Positions 1 through 8,107 of a DNA stretch of 64,000 bases are shown here, piece by piece. The notes beneath the pieces are model-generated. The model was not told the DNA's origin, ran no database searches, and worked only from the letters and a program-made list of their open reading frames with translations. The DNA comes from Halanaerobium sp041694515 (GTDB taxonomy: Bacteria > Bacillota > Halanaerobiia > Halanaerobiales > Halanaerobiaceae). Location of the stretch: NCBI GenBank assembly GCA_041694515.1, contig JASMSZ010000005.1, positions 35,036 through 99,035 on the forward strand, in the 5' to 3' direction. The translations under genes were made by a program, and so were the position numbers. Position 1 is the stretch's first letter, and each line of letters opens with the position of its first letter.

Positions 1-635
1 AAAAGCAAACTGAAGAAAAATTTTATGAATCTGAAATTGCAGTTGGACATTTTTCTGATTATGAAGTTTATCCTACCTGTGGACTGGCAAATAAAGATCA
101 TATTATAGGGGAAGTAGATGACCCCAGTTTTTTTGCAGATCCAGAAAGAATAAACAGTCAAATTTTATGGTTTACTAAAGGTTTTATAGAATATAGGCTG
201 CCCAATTATCTAAAACCTGGTCAGGAATTAAGTGAGATTCAAATTTCTATGGAAATAAGTTCGGAAGCTCCTGGTGTCTGTAATGACTGGCCATCTGATA
301 TTTTCTTCTATCTTAATGATGTGGAACTGGGAAGCTGGACAAGTCCGGGGGATTTTGGAGAAACTAAAGGTATTTTTACACCTTCCTGGTGGTATCCTAA
401 CTGGAATCAATATGGGCTTTTAAAATTACTTTCAGTTAGCAAGTATGGTACTTTTATTGACGGATCAAAAATTTCAGAAGTAACAATTGATCAGCTCGAA
501 CTTGATCATAAGAGTAATTATAAATTTAAAATAGCTGTACCAGAAAAAGCTGAAAATAAAGGTGGATTAACAATTTTTGGTGATAATTTTGGTAATTATA
601 ATCAGAATATCTATGTTCGTTTAATTTATAATTAA
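1..635 (+). CDS. ArsR-family transcriptional regulator, C-terminal part (5' end outside window)
   Basis: The frame is open from base 3 with no stop, so the gene begins before the window; about 210 residues are visible. The text reads CGLANKDHIIGEVDDP, then LLWFTKG-like, EISSEAPG, YWTSPGDFG-like and GGLTIFG segments, which I recognise as the conserved C-terminal beta-rich (ligand-binding-like) part of long ArsR/winged-helix regulators common in Firmicutes, often linked to sugar-use genes. The HTH itself is not visible, so DNA binding is inferred from the family. The internal ATG at 249 is only the first Met in the open part, not the real start. Confidence 0.7.
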   Translation, partial: KQTEEKFYESEIAVGHFSDYEVYPTCGLANKDHIIGEVDDPSFFADPERINSQILWFTKGFIEYRLPNYLKPGQELSEIQISMEISSEAPGVCNDWPSDIFFYLNDVELGSWTSPGDFGETKGIFTPSWWYPNWNQYGLLKLLSVSKYGTFIDGSKISEVTIDQLELDHKSNYKFKIAVPEKAENKGGLTIFGDNFGNYNQNIYVRLIYN

Positions 636-682
636 AATTAAAAGATAGATTAGAATATTTTTAATTGAGGTGTAAAAGCAAG

Positions 683-1105
683 ATGATGTATAATCAGGAT
701 CAGTTTATTATCAAACTAGGCAGGAAAGCAACAATTTATGGTATTATAGGATTTATTCTAGGAATTATTGCTGCTTTTTTACTTTCTTTTTCTAAAATTG
801 CTATTATTACTGCAGTTATTTTTTCTTTCTTTTTTACTTCTTCTTTCTGGGGAATACACAATTTGAAAATGTGGTTTAATAAATATCGTTATCGAATGCC
901 AGAATATCTCTGGTATTTTTTTAATATTTTTGTTTATTTGGCAGGGGTCTTCGTTGGTCTTGTTGGTTATGGATTTATAGAGCATTTTTTACTTTTACTG
1001 GCTATGGATCAACATCAAAAGGGGACCGGTTTAATCGGAGCACAAATTATTCTATTACCCTATCTTGGTAAAATATATGCAGAAAAAATTAATTATAATA
1101 TTTAG
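683..1105 (+). CDS. small integral membrane protein, function unknown
   Basis: 140 residues when started at ATG 683, which follows the SD GAGGTG (667-672) at good spacing; the TTG at 665 in the same frame overlaps that SD and is unlikely. Three or four hydrophobic segments are visible (around YGIIGFILGIIAAFLL, IAIITAVIFSFFFTSS, NIFVYLAGVFVGLVGYGF, and a weaker one near the C-terminus). I recognise no family. It follows the regulator by about 50 bases and is convergent with the cyclic-di-GMP gene, with only one base between the two stop codons. Confidence 0.6.
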   Translation: MMYNQDQFIIKLGRKATIYGIIGFILGIIAAFLLSFSKIAIITAVIFSFFFTSSFWGIHNLKMWFNKYRYRMPEYLWYFFNIFVYLAGVFVGLVGYGFIEHFLLLLAMDQHQKGTGLIGAQIILLPYLGKIYAEKINYNI

Positions 1106-1106
1106 T

Positions 1107-3107
1107 TTAACTGATAAAGTCGATGAATTTATCTGTTAATTCTGGATCAAATTGAGTTCCACTACAGCTCTGCAGTTCTCTGATGGATTCTTTTTTTGTC
1201 ATCTTTTTTTTGTAAATATTTTTATTTCTCATCACATCATAAGCATCTATTAAGGAGATGATTCTTGCTAAAAGGGGAATCTCTTCTTTTTTTAAACCAA
1301 CAGGATAACCATTACCATCCCAGCGTTCATGGTGATGCAGTATCTCTTTTGCTATCGATGCAAATTCTTTTGAAGCAGCTGCAATTTTGTATCCCTGTTC
1401 AGAGTGTTCTTTGATCTTTTCCCATTCTTCATTATTTAATTTATCCTCTTTTTTTAGTATTGCTTCTGTTATATTTATCTTCCCCAGATCATGAAGTTCA
1501 GCTAAAATTTCCAATCTTTCTTTTTCATCTTTTTTTAGATCAATATAATTACCAAATTCAGCTGCTGTTCTTTTCATCCTCTGCAGATGCGCCCTGTTCT
1601 CACCACTTTTACTCTCCAGATTAATTAATATATTTTCCACAAGTTTTTTCTTAGCTTCTCTACTTTTAGACAATTTTTGCTTATACATTTTTTTATCTGC
1701 CTGATCAAAAATATTAAACATATTTTCTTCACAATTTTCTTTAACCGCGGCTCCGACTGCGAGAGAGATAACCGTTTCTTCATCTTCAGTCTGGATGCAG
1801 TTTTTTTCTATTCTACTAATAATATTTTTCATTTCTTTTTTGTCTGTTTCAGGCAGTAAAATTACAAATTCATCACCTGCCCAGCGGGCAACAATATCTT
1901 CACTGCGGGTAGAATTTTTTAATATTTCAGCTGTCTTTATTAAAAGTTGATCTCCCCTTTGGTGACCATATGTATCATTAAATAGTTTTAAACCATTAAC
2001 ATCGATCATAATAATCGAAATTGGAAGCTGACGGCTGTCATCCAGCCTTTTCATCTCTTCCTCCATAAAAGCTCTATTATATAAATCAGTTAAATTATCA
2101 TGATAACTCAAATATTTTATCTCCTGCTGCTGTTTTTTATAGTCTGTATAGTCAATTCTCATACTTAAAACACAATTTTTATAGTTAGGCAGGACAAATT
2201 TGGTTTCTTTCATTAAAAAATATTTTTTATTATTAAATTTATCATAAGTTTCCATAATATATTCCTGATCCTGACCTTCTAAAATATTACTGATTTTTTG
2301 TCTGGCTCTTATCTTAAATTTAGCTGGTACCAAATTTTCGAACATACTGTGGCCCTCAAGTTCATCTTTACTGTAACCGGTATAATCACAGATAGAATTA
2401 TTAACCTGGATTATCTTACCTTTTTTGTCAAGCAGAAGCATACCTGCAGGAGACTGGTCAAATAACTTTTGGTATTGTTTTTCTCTGATTTTTAATTTAT
2501 ACTGCAGATCTTCGTAATAAATTGCAAATAAACTGATTCCAAAAAGCAATCCCAGCACCCCTTTTAAAAAAATACCATAGTGATTAAACCAGTTTAATCT
2601 CATTAAATGCGGAGCTACTAAAAGATTTAATCCAAATAATGAGCTTACAACTGCTGTAAATGTTGAAACTTCGTTAAATGATAATTTAAAAAATAATGTA
2701 CCGGACTTAATAAAAGCAAAACTGAGATATACTAAGGTAGGAGCCAGTATAAATAATTGGCTTCTAAAAAGGAAGCCCAGTACAGACAATAAAACCAGGG
2801 CTTTTAAAAAACTGTACCAGATATCAGCTGTTTTTTGATTAAAATACTTATGCACAGCCTCTACTAAAAAAACAGCTTCTAAAAGATGCATTATAGAGTT
2901 CAGTAAAACAAAGAAATTATTTTGAAAATAAAAATATAAGATATCTGCAGCAGTGGCAGCAATAGCAAAAGTCCAGAAGTAGGATAAATAGAGTAAATAT
3001 TCTTTCTTTTCTTTGTTATATGAAAATGTAATACCCAGCCAGAACATTATAAGCCCGGCTAAGTATATATATGTAAAACCTGTTTCCAGCTGAGTATTAA
3101 AAGTCAA
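1107..3107 (-). CDS. membrane PAS-GGDEF-HD-GYP protein (c-di-GMP synthesis/turnover)
   Basis: About 666 residues. In the longest-frame numbering (six more N-terminal residues): six to seven membrane helices to about 205, a PAS domain at about 215-330, a GGDEF domain at 340-490 and HD-GYP at 505-672. The GGDEF signature is AGDEF (416-420), an active variant in other proteins, preceded by an RSED I-site (407-410) with the usual five-residue gap. The HD-GYP domain has HDLGKI (545-550) and HHERWDGNGYP (598-608), the intact phosphodiesterase signature. Both synthesis and hydrolysis of c-di-GMP are therefore possible, with PAS or membrane sensing. Start: TTG 3107 is preceded by GGGGTGG at 3119-3113; the TTG at 3125 has no SD. 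Confidence 0.85.
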   Translation of the reverse strand: MTFNTQLETGFTYIYLAGLIMFWLGITFSYNKEKKEYLLYLSYFWTFAIAATAADILYFYFQNNFFVLLNSIMHLLEAVFLVEAVHKYFNQKTADIWYSFLKALVLLSVLGFLFRSQLFILAPTLVYLSFAFIKSGTLFFKLSFNEVSTFTAVVSSLFGLNLLVAPHLMRLNWFNHYGIFLKGVLGLLFGISLFAIYYEDLQYKLKIREKQYQKLFDQSPAGMLLLDKKGKIIQVNNSICDYTGYSKDELEGHSMFENLVPAKFKIRARQKISNILEGQDQEYIMETYDKFNNKKYFLMKETKFVLPNYKNCVLSMRIDYTDYKKQQQEIKYLSYHDNLTDLYNRAFMEEEMKRLDDSRQLPISIIMIDVNGLKLFNDTYGHQRGDQLLIKTAEILKNSTRSEDIVARWAGDEFVILLPETDKKEMKNIISRIEKNCIQTEDEETVISLAVGAAVKENCEENMFNIFDQADKKMYKQKLSKSREAKKKLVENILINLESKSGENRAHLQRMKRTAAEFGNYIDLKKDEKERLEILAELHDLGKINITEAILKKEDKLNNEEWEKIKEHSEQGYKIAAASKEFASIAKEILHHHERWDGNGYPVGLKKEEIPLLARIISLIDAYDVMRNKNIYKKKMTKKESIRELQSCSGTQFDPELTDKFIDFIS

Positions 3108-3189
3108 GACTACCACCCCAGACAAATAGTATTATTAAAATTAATTCTATATATATATTATATTCTAGAAAAATTAACTATTGCCTTCT

Positions 3190-3639
3190 TTATTTAGAGT
3201 TATTATATAATTTTGTAATAGTATTTTCTATAATTTCATATTTAGCAAAATTCATTTTCCATTTTTTAGGGATAGTAGCATAACCATAATAAGCTCCTGC
3301 CAGCTGACCAGTTACTGCAGCAGTAGTATCTATATCTTCACCCAGATTAACAGCTAATAATACTGCCTCAGCAAAAGAATCACTGTTTACAAAAGACCAG
3401 AGGCTGGACTCCAGCGTATTAATTACAAATCCATCAGTCCAGTAACCAGCTTGTAAATTATAAGGTCCACCGACTCTCATATTCTTAACTTCTTTAAAAC
3501 TACCTCGTTCTCTGGACTCAACTGCTGCTCCAAGAGCATTACCTGCAATCAAACCAAAAAATGCTCCAAATACTTTATTTTTGATTTCTTTTTCAATCTT
3601 CTGCATTAACTTTTGATTATCAGATGGAGTTGATTTCAT
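3190..3639 (-). CDS. ADP-ribosylglycohydrolase-family protein with internal deletion
   Basis: 149 residues against about 280-320 for the DraG/ADP-ribosylglycohydrolase family, which removes ADP-ribose from proteins using two metal ions. The N-terminal block (GLIAGNALGAAVESRERG, then AGYWTDG) is followed directly by the C-terminal block (TLESSLWSF, EAVLLAVNLGEDIDTTAAV, GQLAGAYYGY). The middle of the fold, roughly 130 residues, is absent, and the metal-binding WTDDT reads WTDGF. The frame is clean, so the deletion was in frame. ATG 3639 follows the SD AGAAGGTG; a GTG at 3648 lies inside that SD. Probably non-catalytic or a decaying gene. Confidence 0.65.
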   Translation of the reverse strand: MKSTPSDNQKLMQKIEKEIKNKVFGAFFGLIAGNALGAAVESRERGSFKEVKNMRVGGPYNLQAGYWTDGFVINTLESSLWSFVNSDSFAEAVLLAVNLGEDIDTTAAVTGQLAGAYYGYATIPKKWKMNFAKYEIIENTITKLYNNSK

Positions 3640-3698
3640 AATTAGCACCTTCTTTATTTCTAAAATATAAGTTAAAATAAAATTTATATGGCCTAAAA

Positions 3699-3728
3699 AA
3701 AGAGAATAATCAGCTGATTATTCTCTTT
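3699..3728 (-). terminator. intrinsic terminator of the PRPP synthetase gene
   Basis: A perfect 15-bp palindrome (AAAGAGAATAATCAG and its complement, 3699-3728, no loop bases in the strict sense), followed on the minus strand by a T-run (complement of 3694-3700). It lies just after the stop of the minus-strand gene at 3735. Confidence 0.85.
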
Positions 3729-3734
3729 ACAAAT

Positions 3735-4886
3735 TTATTTCCCTACAATCTTTTTAATTTTACTGGTTGCATCTAAAAGTGGACTGACTGAATCATCATA
3801 ATTTACAGTATCAATCAGTAGTGAAATCATTTTAGACATATCAACTTCCTCAAACCAGTCTGCATCTTTAAATTTTTGGGGGATATAGGTCATATTAGTT
3901 GAGAACAATTTGGAAATATATCCTTTTTCGTAGTACTCATCCATTTTTCTTATACCATTTGTAAAGAAAGTAAAAGAAACTGCTACATATACATTTCGTG
4001 CTTTTTTCTTTTTCAACTCTCTGGCAATTTCAAAAACTGATCCTCCAGAGGCTATCATATCATCAACAATTAAAATATCCTTGCCTGCTACTTCTGCTCC
4101 CATATACTCATGCTGAATAATCGGGTTTCTACCATCAACTATCTTTTTATAATCTCTACGTTTATAAAACAAACCAACATCCAGACCTAAAACGCTGGCA
4201 TAATAAATTGCTCTATCCATAGCCCCTGTATCGGGAGAAATGACCATCATCTCATCCTTATCAAAGCAGATTTGATCATCAACTCTATTCATTGCTTTAA
4301 TAATCTGATATGTGGAATGTAAGCTTTCAAATCCGGTCTGTGGAATAGCATTTTGTACTCTTGTTTCATGGGCATCAAAGGTAAAAATATTTTCTACACC
4401 CAGATTCTCTAATTCCTGTAATGCCATAGCACAATCTAAAGATTCTCTGCTGTTTCTTTTATCCTGTCGGCTTTCGTATAGGAGAGGCATAATAACATGG
4501 ATCCGTCTGGCCTTACCCGCAATAGCAGAAATCAGGCGTTTTATATCCTGAAAATGATCGTCAGGACTCATTCTGTTTTCAACACCAAACATGTTATAAG
4601 TAACATTATAATTACCAATATCAGCTAAAATATAGATATCCTTACCCCGAATTGATTCTTTAAGATGCCCTTTAGCTTCCCCATTAGCAAAACGAATTAT
4701 ATCATTATCAATAATATATGAATTCTTAATTTCTTCTACATGATATTCGCTGCAGCTGCTGGCAAATTCTTCTCTCCTTCGCTTAACAATATAATTATCT
4801 ACCTTTTTACCTAATTCTTTACAGCTTTCATGTACAATTATCCCCAACTGACCAAATGGTATCTTTGTTATTTTTTGATCTTCCAC
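3735..4886 (-). CDS. ribose-phosphate pyrophosphokinase-like protein
   Basis: 383 residues. It makes, or is derived from enzymes that make, PRPP from ribose 5-phosphate and ATP. The PRPP-binding loop is clear (DILIVDDMIASGGS near 270), as are HVIMPLLYESRQDKR, FTFDAHE and the flexible-loop region. The protein is about 65 residues longer than ordinary Prs (about 315), with an N-terminal extension, and is the divergent second Prs type found in clostridia and relatives. GTG start at 4886, with SD GAGGTG about 11 bases upstream. It is followed by its own terminator, so probably monocistronic. Confidence 0.8.
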   Translation of the reverse strand: MEDQKITKIPFGQLGIIVHESCKELGKKVDNYIVKRRREEFASSCSEYHVEEIKNSYIIDNDIIRFANGEAKGHLKESIRGKDIYILADIGNYNVTYNMFGVENRMSPDDHFQDIKRLISAIAGKARRIHVIMPLLYESRQDKRNSRESLDCAMALQELENLGVENIFTFDAHETRVQNAIPQTGFESLHSTYQIIKAMNRVDDQICFDKDEMMVISPDTGAMDRAIYYASVLGLDVGLFYKRRDYKKIVDGRNPIIQHEYMGAEVAGKDILIVDDMIASGGSVFEIARELKKKKARNVYVAVSFTFFTNGIRKMDEYYEKGYISKLFSTNMTYIPQKFKDADWFEEVDMSKMISLLIDTVNYDDSVSPLLDATSKIKKIVGK

Positions 4887-5046
4887 GTTTATTTTAGCAC
4901 CTCAATTGTAAATTATTTTCTTGTCCATAATAAAATATATCAAGATTTAATTAAATTATCCTCTTTCTACTCTTTAATTAATGAAAGTTTATATATTAAT
5001 TATATTCACACATTGAAATATTATTCCAACTTAATAAAGTTTTAAC

Positions 5047-6393
5047 TTATATTAAATAAACTATAAATCCTCTGGCCAGACCTAAAAATACAAAAAATCC
5101 AAAGACATCTGTTACAGTTGTTAAAAATATTGCTGAAGCCAGGGCTGGATCTATGCCAAGTGACTGCAGGAATAATGGAATTAAGAAGCCAAACATTCCG
5201 GCAATTAATAAATTCAAGATCATTGCTAAAAAGATAATTAATCCCAGATAATAATTCCCATACATCAGATATAAAATTAGACCTGTTACTAAGCCTGTTG
5301 CTGCCCCATTAATTACTCCAACCATCGCTTCTTTAAATAAAAGCGTCCAGTTGTCTTTAAAATCTATTTCTCCCAGGGCAATTCCTCTAATAACTATAGA
5401 AAGAGTCTGAGTCCCGGCGTTTCCTCCCATTCCAGCTACTATAGGCATTGCAGCAGCCAGGGCAGCAACCTGAGTAATAACATCCTCAAACATAGCCACA
5501 GTAAAAGTAGCCAGAAAAGCTGTCGCCAGATTAATAAACATCCAGGGCATTCGGCTTTTAATCGACTGCAGTAAAGTTGTATCCGAACTTTCTTCTTCAT
5601 CTACCCCGTGCATTTTATATAAATCCTCGGTGTTTTCTGCTTCAATAACATCAATTATATCATCAACTGTAATAATTCCAATTAAAATTCCACTCTTATT
5701 AATTACGGGAATTACTGTCAGATCATATTTAGCAACCTGTTGTGCAACAATTTCCTGATCCACATCTGCAGAAACTTTAATAATATTATCATCCATTAAT
5801 TCTTCCAGCTTTTTCTCATCATCTGAACTCAAAATATCTCTTAAGTCAACTCTCCCTACCAATTTTTTATTAGTATCTGCCACAAAAATAGTATCAATTA
5901 TTTCTGTGTCGGGAGCAATTTTTTTTATTTTATTTAAAGCTTCAGTGGTTGTTAAATTTTTGTTTAAAAGCAAATACTCAGTAGTCATTATCCCACCGGC
6001 AGATTCTCTATCATATCCCAGAAGATTTTTAACTACAAGTGCATCATCCTGTTTCATATGCCTCAGTAATTCTTTTCTTTTTTTGATTGGTAACAGACCT
6101 AAAATATCAGTTATGTCATCAGCAGCCATATGAGAAAAAATTTCAATTATCTCTTCTGAACTTTTACATCTCAGAATATCAATCTGGAGTTCTTTTTCTG
6201 ATTCCTCAAAGATATCTGCCAGATCTTCTGTCTCCAACAACTTTGTAAAATTATTTATTTCTGAAGCATCCAGGTCAGAAAGAGCTTCTGCAATATCTAT
6301 AGGATGATTCTCTTCTATCCATTCTTCTTTTACATTCTCTTCCTTATTCAAATAATCATTAATTTCATTTTTAATATTATCTATTTTTTCCAC
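5047..6393 (-). CDS. mgtE: magnesium transporter MgtE
   Basis: 448 residues, the usual MgtE length. It moves Mg2+ into the cell, gated by cytoplasmic Mg2+. Order: N-terminal helical superdomain (HPIDIAEALSDL, SHMAADDITDIL, LGYDRESAGGIMTTEY), CBS pair (about 150-260), then five membrane helices with MPIVAGMGGNAGTQTL and the C-terminal helices. Start GTG 6393 follows the SD AGAGGTGA; the longer open frame to 6459 has no SD and only adds 22 unrelated residues. A 40-aa membrane peptide gene ends 46 bases upstream and is likely co-transcribed. Confidence 0.92.
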   Translation of the reverse strand: MEKIDNIKNEINDYLNKEENVKEEWIEENHPIDIAEALSDLDASEINNFTKLLETEDLADIFEESEKELQIDILRCKSSEEIIEIFSHMAADDITDILGLLPIKKRKELLRHMKQDDALVVKNLLGYDRESAGGIMTTEYLLLNKNLTTTEALNKIKKIAPDTEIIDTIFVADTNKKLVGRVDLRDILSSDDEKKLEELMDDNIIKVSADVDQEIVAQQVAKYDLTVIPVINKSGILIGIITVDDIIDVIEAENTEDLYKMHGVDEEESSDTTLLQSIKSRMPWMFINLATAFLATFTVAMFEDVITQVAALAAAMPIVAGMGGNAGTQTLSIVIRGIALGEIDFKDNWTLLFKEAMVGVINGAATGLVTGLILYLMYGNYYLGLIIFLAMILNLLIAGMFGFLIPLFLQSLGIDPALASAIFLTTVTDVFGFFVFLGLARGFIVYLI

Positions 6394-6439
6394 TCTTAAA
6401 TCACCTCTATCAAAAAGTAATTTCAAAAAATGTATGTAC

Positions 6440-6562
6440 TTAATATTCCAGGCCCCCAATCACAATTGCTATAATAATACCTTTTTTAGCTGATAGATCA
6501 AAATAATTGACAATAAAACCTATCATAAGCCCCAATAGTAAATAATAAAAAAGATTTGACAA
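6440..6562 (-). CDS. 40-aa membrane peptide upstream of mgtE
   Basis: TTG 6562 is preceded by a near-perfect SD (GGAGGTGAT, about 6573-6565) and reads 40 codons to TAA at 6440-6442. The peptide starts MSNLFYYLLLGLMIGF, has a short loop NYFDLSAKK, then GIIIAIVIGG, so it has two hydrophobic segments. It is too short for most gene callers. The gene precedes mgtE by 46 bases on the same strand. No family recognised; a small membrane partner or a short XapX/holin-like protein are guesses only. Confidence 0.6.
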   Translation of the reverse strand: MSNLFYYLLLGLMIGFIVNYFDLSAKKGIIIAIVIGGLEY

Positions 6563-6698
6563 AGTATCACCTCCGTCCAGAGTGACTCTAGATTTAATTA
6601 TAACAGCAATTGTAGACATATAAAAGTAATTGAAAATAAAAAATATTTTTTAGCTGTTCTTATCTATAAAATATTAAATCAAAATTTTAAAAAGACAA

Positions 6699-6728
6699 TT
6701 GTGAAAAGTCTGGAATCTGTGTTATAAT
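6699..6728 (+). promoter_or_regulatory. sigma-A type promoter of the DUF2225 gene
   Basis: TTGTGA (6699-6704), 18-base spacer, TATAAT (6723-6728). The start codon is about 50 bases downstream, with an AGAAAGGGA ribosome site at about 6762-6770. Confidence 0.7.
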
Positions 6729-6778
6729 ACAAAGTGCTTTAACTTTTAAATATATAATAATCAAGAAAGGGATGTTTT

Positions 6779-8047
6779 GTGGTGTCAGAAAAGAACAATT
6801 TTAAAGATTTATTGGCTAAATATAGTAATTTAAAAGCCTTTAAAACTGGGGAAAAACTTTATGATTATCAAGAAAAAGCTGAGAAAATATACTTTGTTTT
6901 AAGTGGCTTAATTAGAATTTATGTTAAGGATAAAGAACAAGAAATAGAGATTCAGCGTCAAAAAAATGGAGGTTTTGTTGGGGTAACTGCTTTTACAGCT
7001 ATTAATTATAGTTCCCGGGCAGAAGTATATTTAGATACAAAAGTACTGGAGTTTAAAGTCTCAGATCTTAGAAAAATTATGCAAAAAAATAATAGCTTTG
7101 CCAGTAAAATGATTAATAGTCTTTCTCAATATATAGAAAAATTAGAAAACAGAAATAAGGAACAGTTAGCTCCAATATCTGAAATTAACAAAAAAATTGA
7201 AGCCGAAAAAGAAATCAAGAAAACATTAGCTGCTGAAAAATCTGAGGCAAAGAAAAAGGAAAAGTTCATTGACCAGGCAGCTGCTAAGATAAGAAAACCA
7301 GCAGATTTTTATTTAAATGATCATAGTTTTTATGGTCAAAAAACAGCTAAAGAAGATCAATATTACCTTTATGATAAAGAAATAGAATGTCCTGTCTGCT
7401 CTCATAAAATAGAAGTTAAAAAAATTAGAAACTCCAGATTAAGAATTGAAGAAATCAGAGCAGATTTAAGACCGCTTTACAAAAACTTTAATCTCTATAA
7501 TTACAATATTCTTTCCTGTCCCAGCTGTCTTTTTACGGCCAGAAGAAATGATTTTTATAATTTTTCGAAAAGTAGAAAAAAGAAAATAAAAAATAACTTT
7601 AAAAAAATAATCAGCGAGGACCTGGGCAGTAATTTTAAAATTAAATATGATGATCTGAGGTCAATCAATCAAGTTTTAGATGCCCATTATCTGGCTTTAA
7701 AGCTCTATGATTTTACAGATTATCATACCGATAAAAAAGCCTTTCTCTGGCGGGAGTTAAGCTGGATCTACGAAGATCTCAAAGAAGAAGTTCTATCAGA
7801 AAAAGCTTCTTTAAAAGCTCTGGAAAATCTAGAAGAATTTTATTTTACAGAAGATACAAACAGCACAAAAAAAGAAAGTGATAATATAACTCTGCTGCTG
7901 GCAGTTTTATACCATAAACACAATCAAAGAGATAAAGCTTTACCACTGCTGGATGAGCTGATCAGAGATAATCGAGTTAGTCTCAGACAGAGAAATAAAG
8001 CCAAAGATTTATTTTTAGAAATTAGAGAAGCAAATAGAAACAGGTAA
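6779..8047 (+). CDS. Crp-like cyclic-nucleotide-binding domain fused to DUF2225
   Basis: 422 residues. N-terminal 110 residues have the beta-roll pattern of cyclic-nucleotide-binding/Crp sensor domains (KIYFVLSGLIRIYV, FVGVTAFTA). A charged coiled-coil linker (about 120-175) leads to DUF2225, recognised by CPVCSHK, SCPSCLFTARRNDF and a TPR-like helical C-terminus (WIYEDL, LYHKHNQRDKALPLLDEL). The two CxxC pairs probably bind zinc. No HTH is visible, so this is not a Crp regulator in the usual sense. Start is GTG 6779 or 6782. The role of DUF2225 is unknown. Confidence 0.75.
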   Translation: MVSEKNNFKDLLAKYSNLKAFKTGEKLYDYQEKAEKIYFVLSGLIRIYVKDKEQEIEIQRQKNGGFVGVTAFTAINYSSRAEVYLDTKVLEFKVSDLRKIMQKNNSFASKMINSLSQYIEKLENRNKEQLAPISEINKKIEAEKEIKKTLAAEKSEAKKKEKFIDQAAAKIRKPADFYLNDHSFYGQKTAKEDQYYLYDKEIECPVCSHKIEVKKIRNSRLRIEEIRADLRPLYKNFNLYNYNILSCPSCLFTARRNDFYNFSKSRKKKIKNNFKKIISEDLGSNFKIKYDDLRSINQVLDAHYLALKLYDFTDYHTDKKAFLWRELSWIYEDLKEEVLSEKASLKALENLEEFYFTEDTNSTKKESDNITLLLAVLYHKHNQRDKALPLLDELIRDNRVSLRQRNKAKDLFLEIREANRNR

Positions 8048-8058
8048 AATTTAAATAA

Positions 8059-8101
8059 AAAGCTAATTATGGTGCGGATTCCCAGCATCTTTTTAGCTTT
8101 A
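8059..8101. terminator. possible bidirectional terminator between convergent genes
   Basis: AAAAGCTA (8059-8066) is complementary to TAGCTTT (8094-8100) with a loop of about 27 bases containing a small inner stem and a T5 run. It separates the stops of the DUF2225 gene and the YhaN-like gene. The stem is short, so strength is uncertain. Confidence 0.4.
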
Positions 8102-8107
8102 GATTAA

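Noticed and set aside
1107..3107. Inactive GGDEF domain because the motif reads AGDEF
   Set aside because: AGDEF is a known active variant and the I-site and surrounding motifs are intact.
4312..4551. Open frame on the plus strand inside the PRPP synthetase gene
   Set aside because: Shadow of a clearly conserved minus-strand gene; no SD and no recognisable protein.
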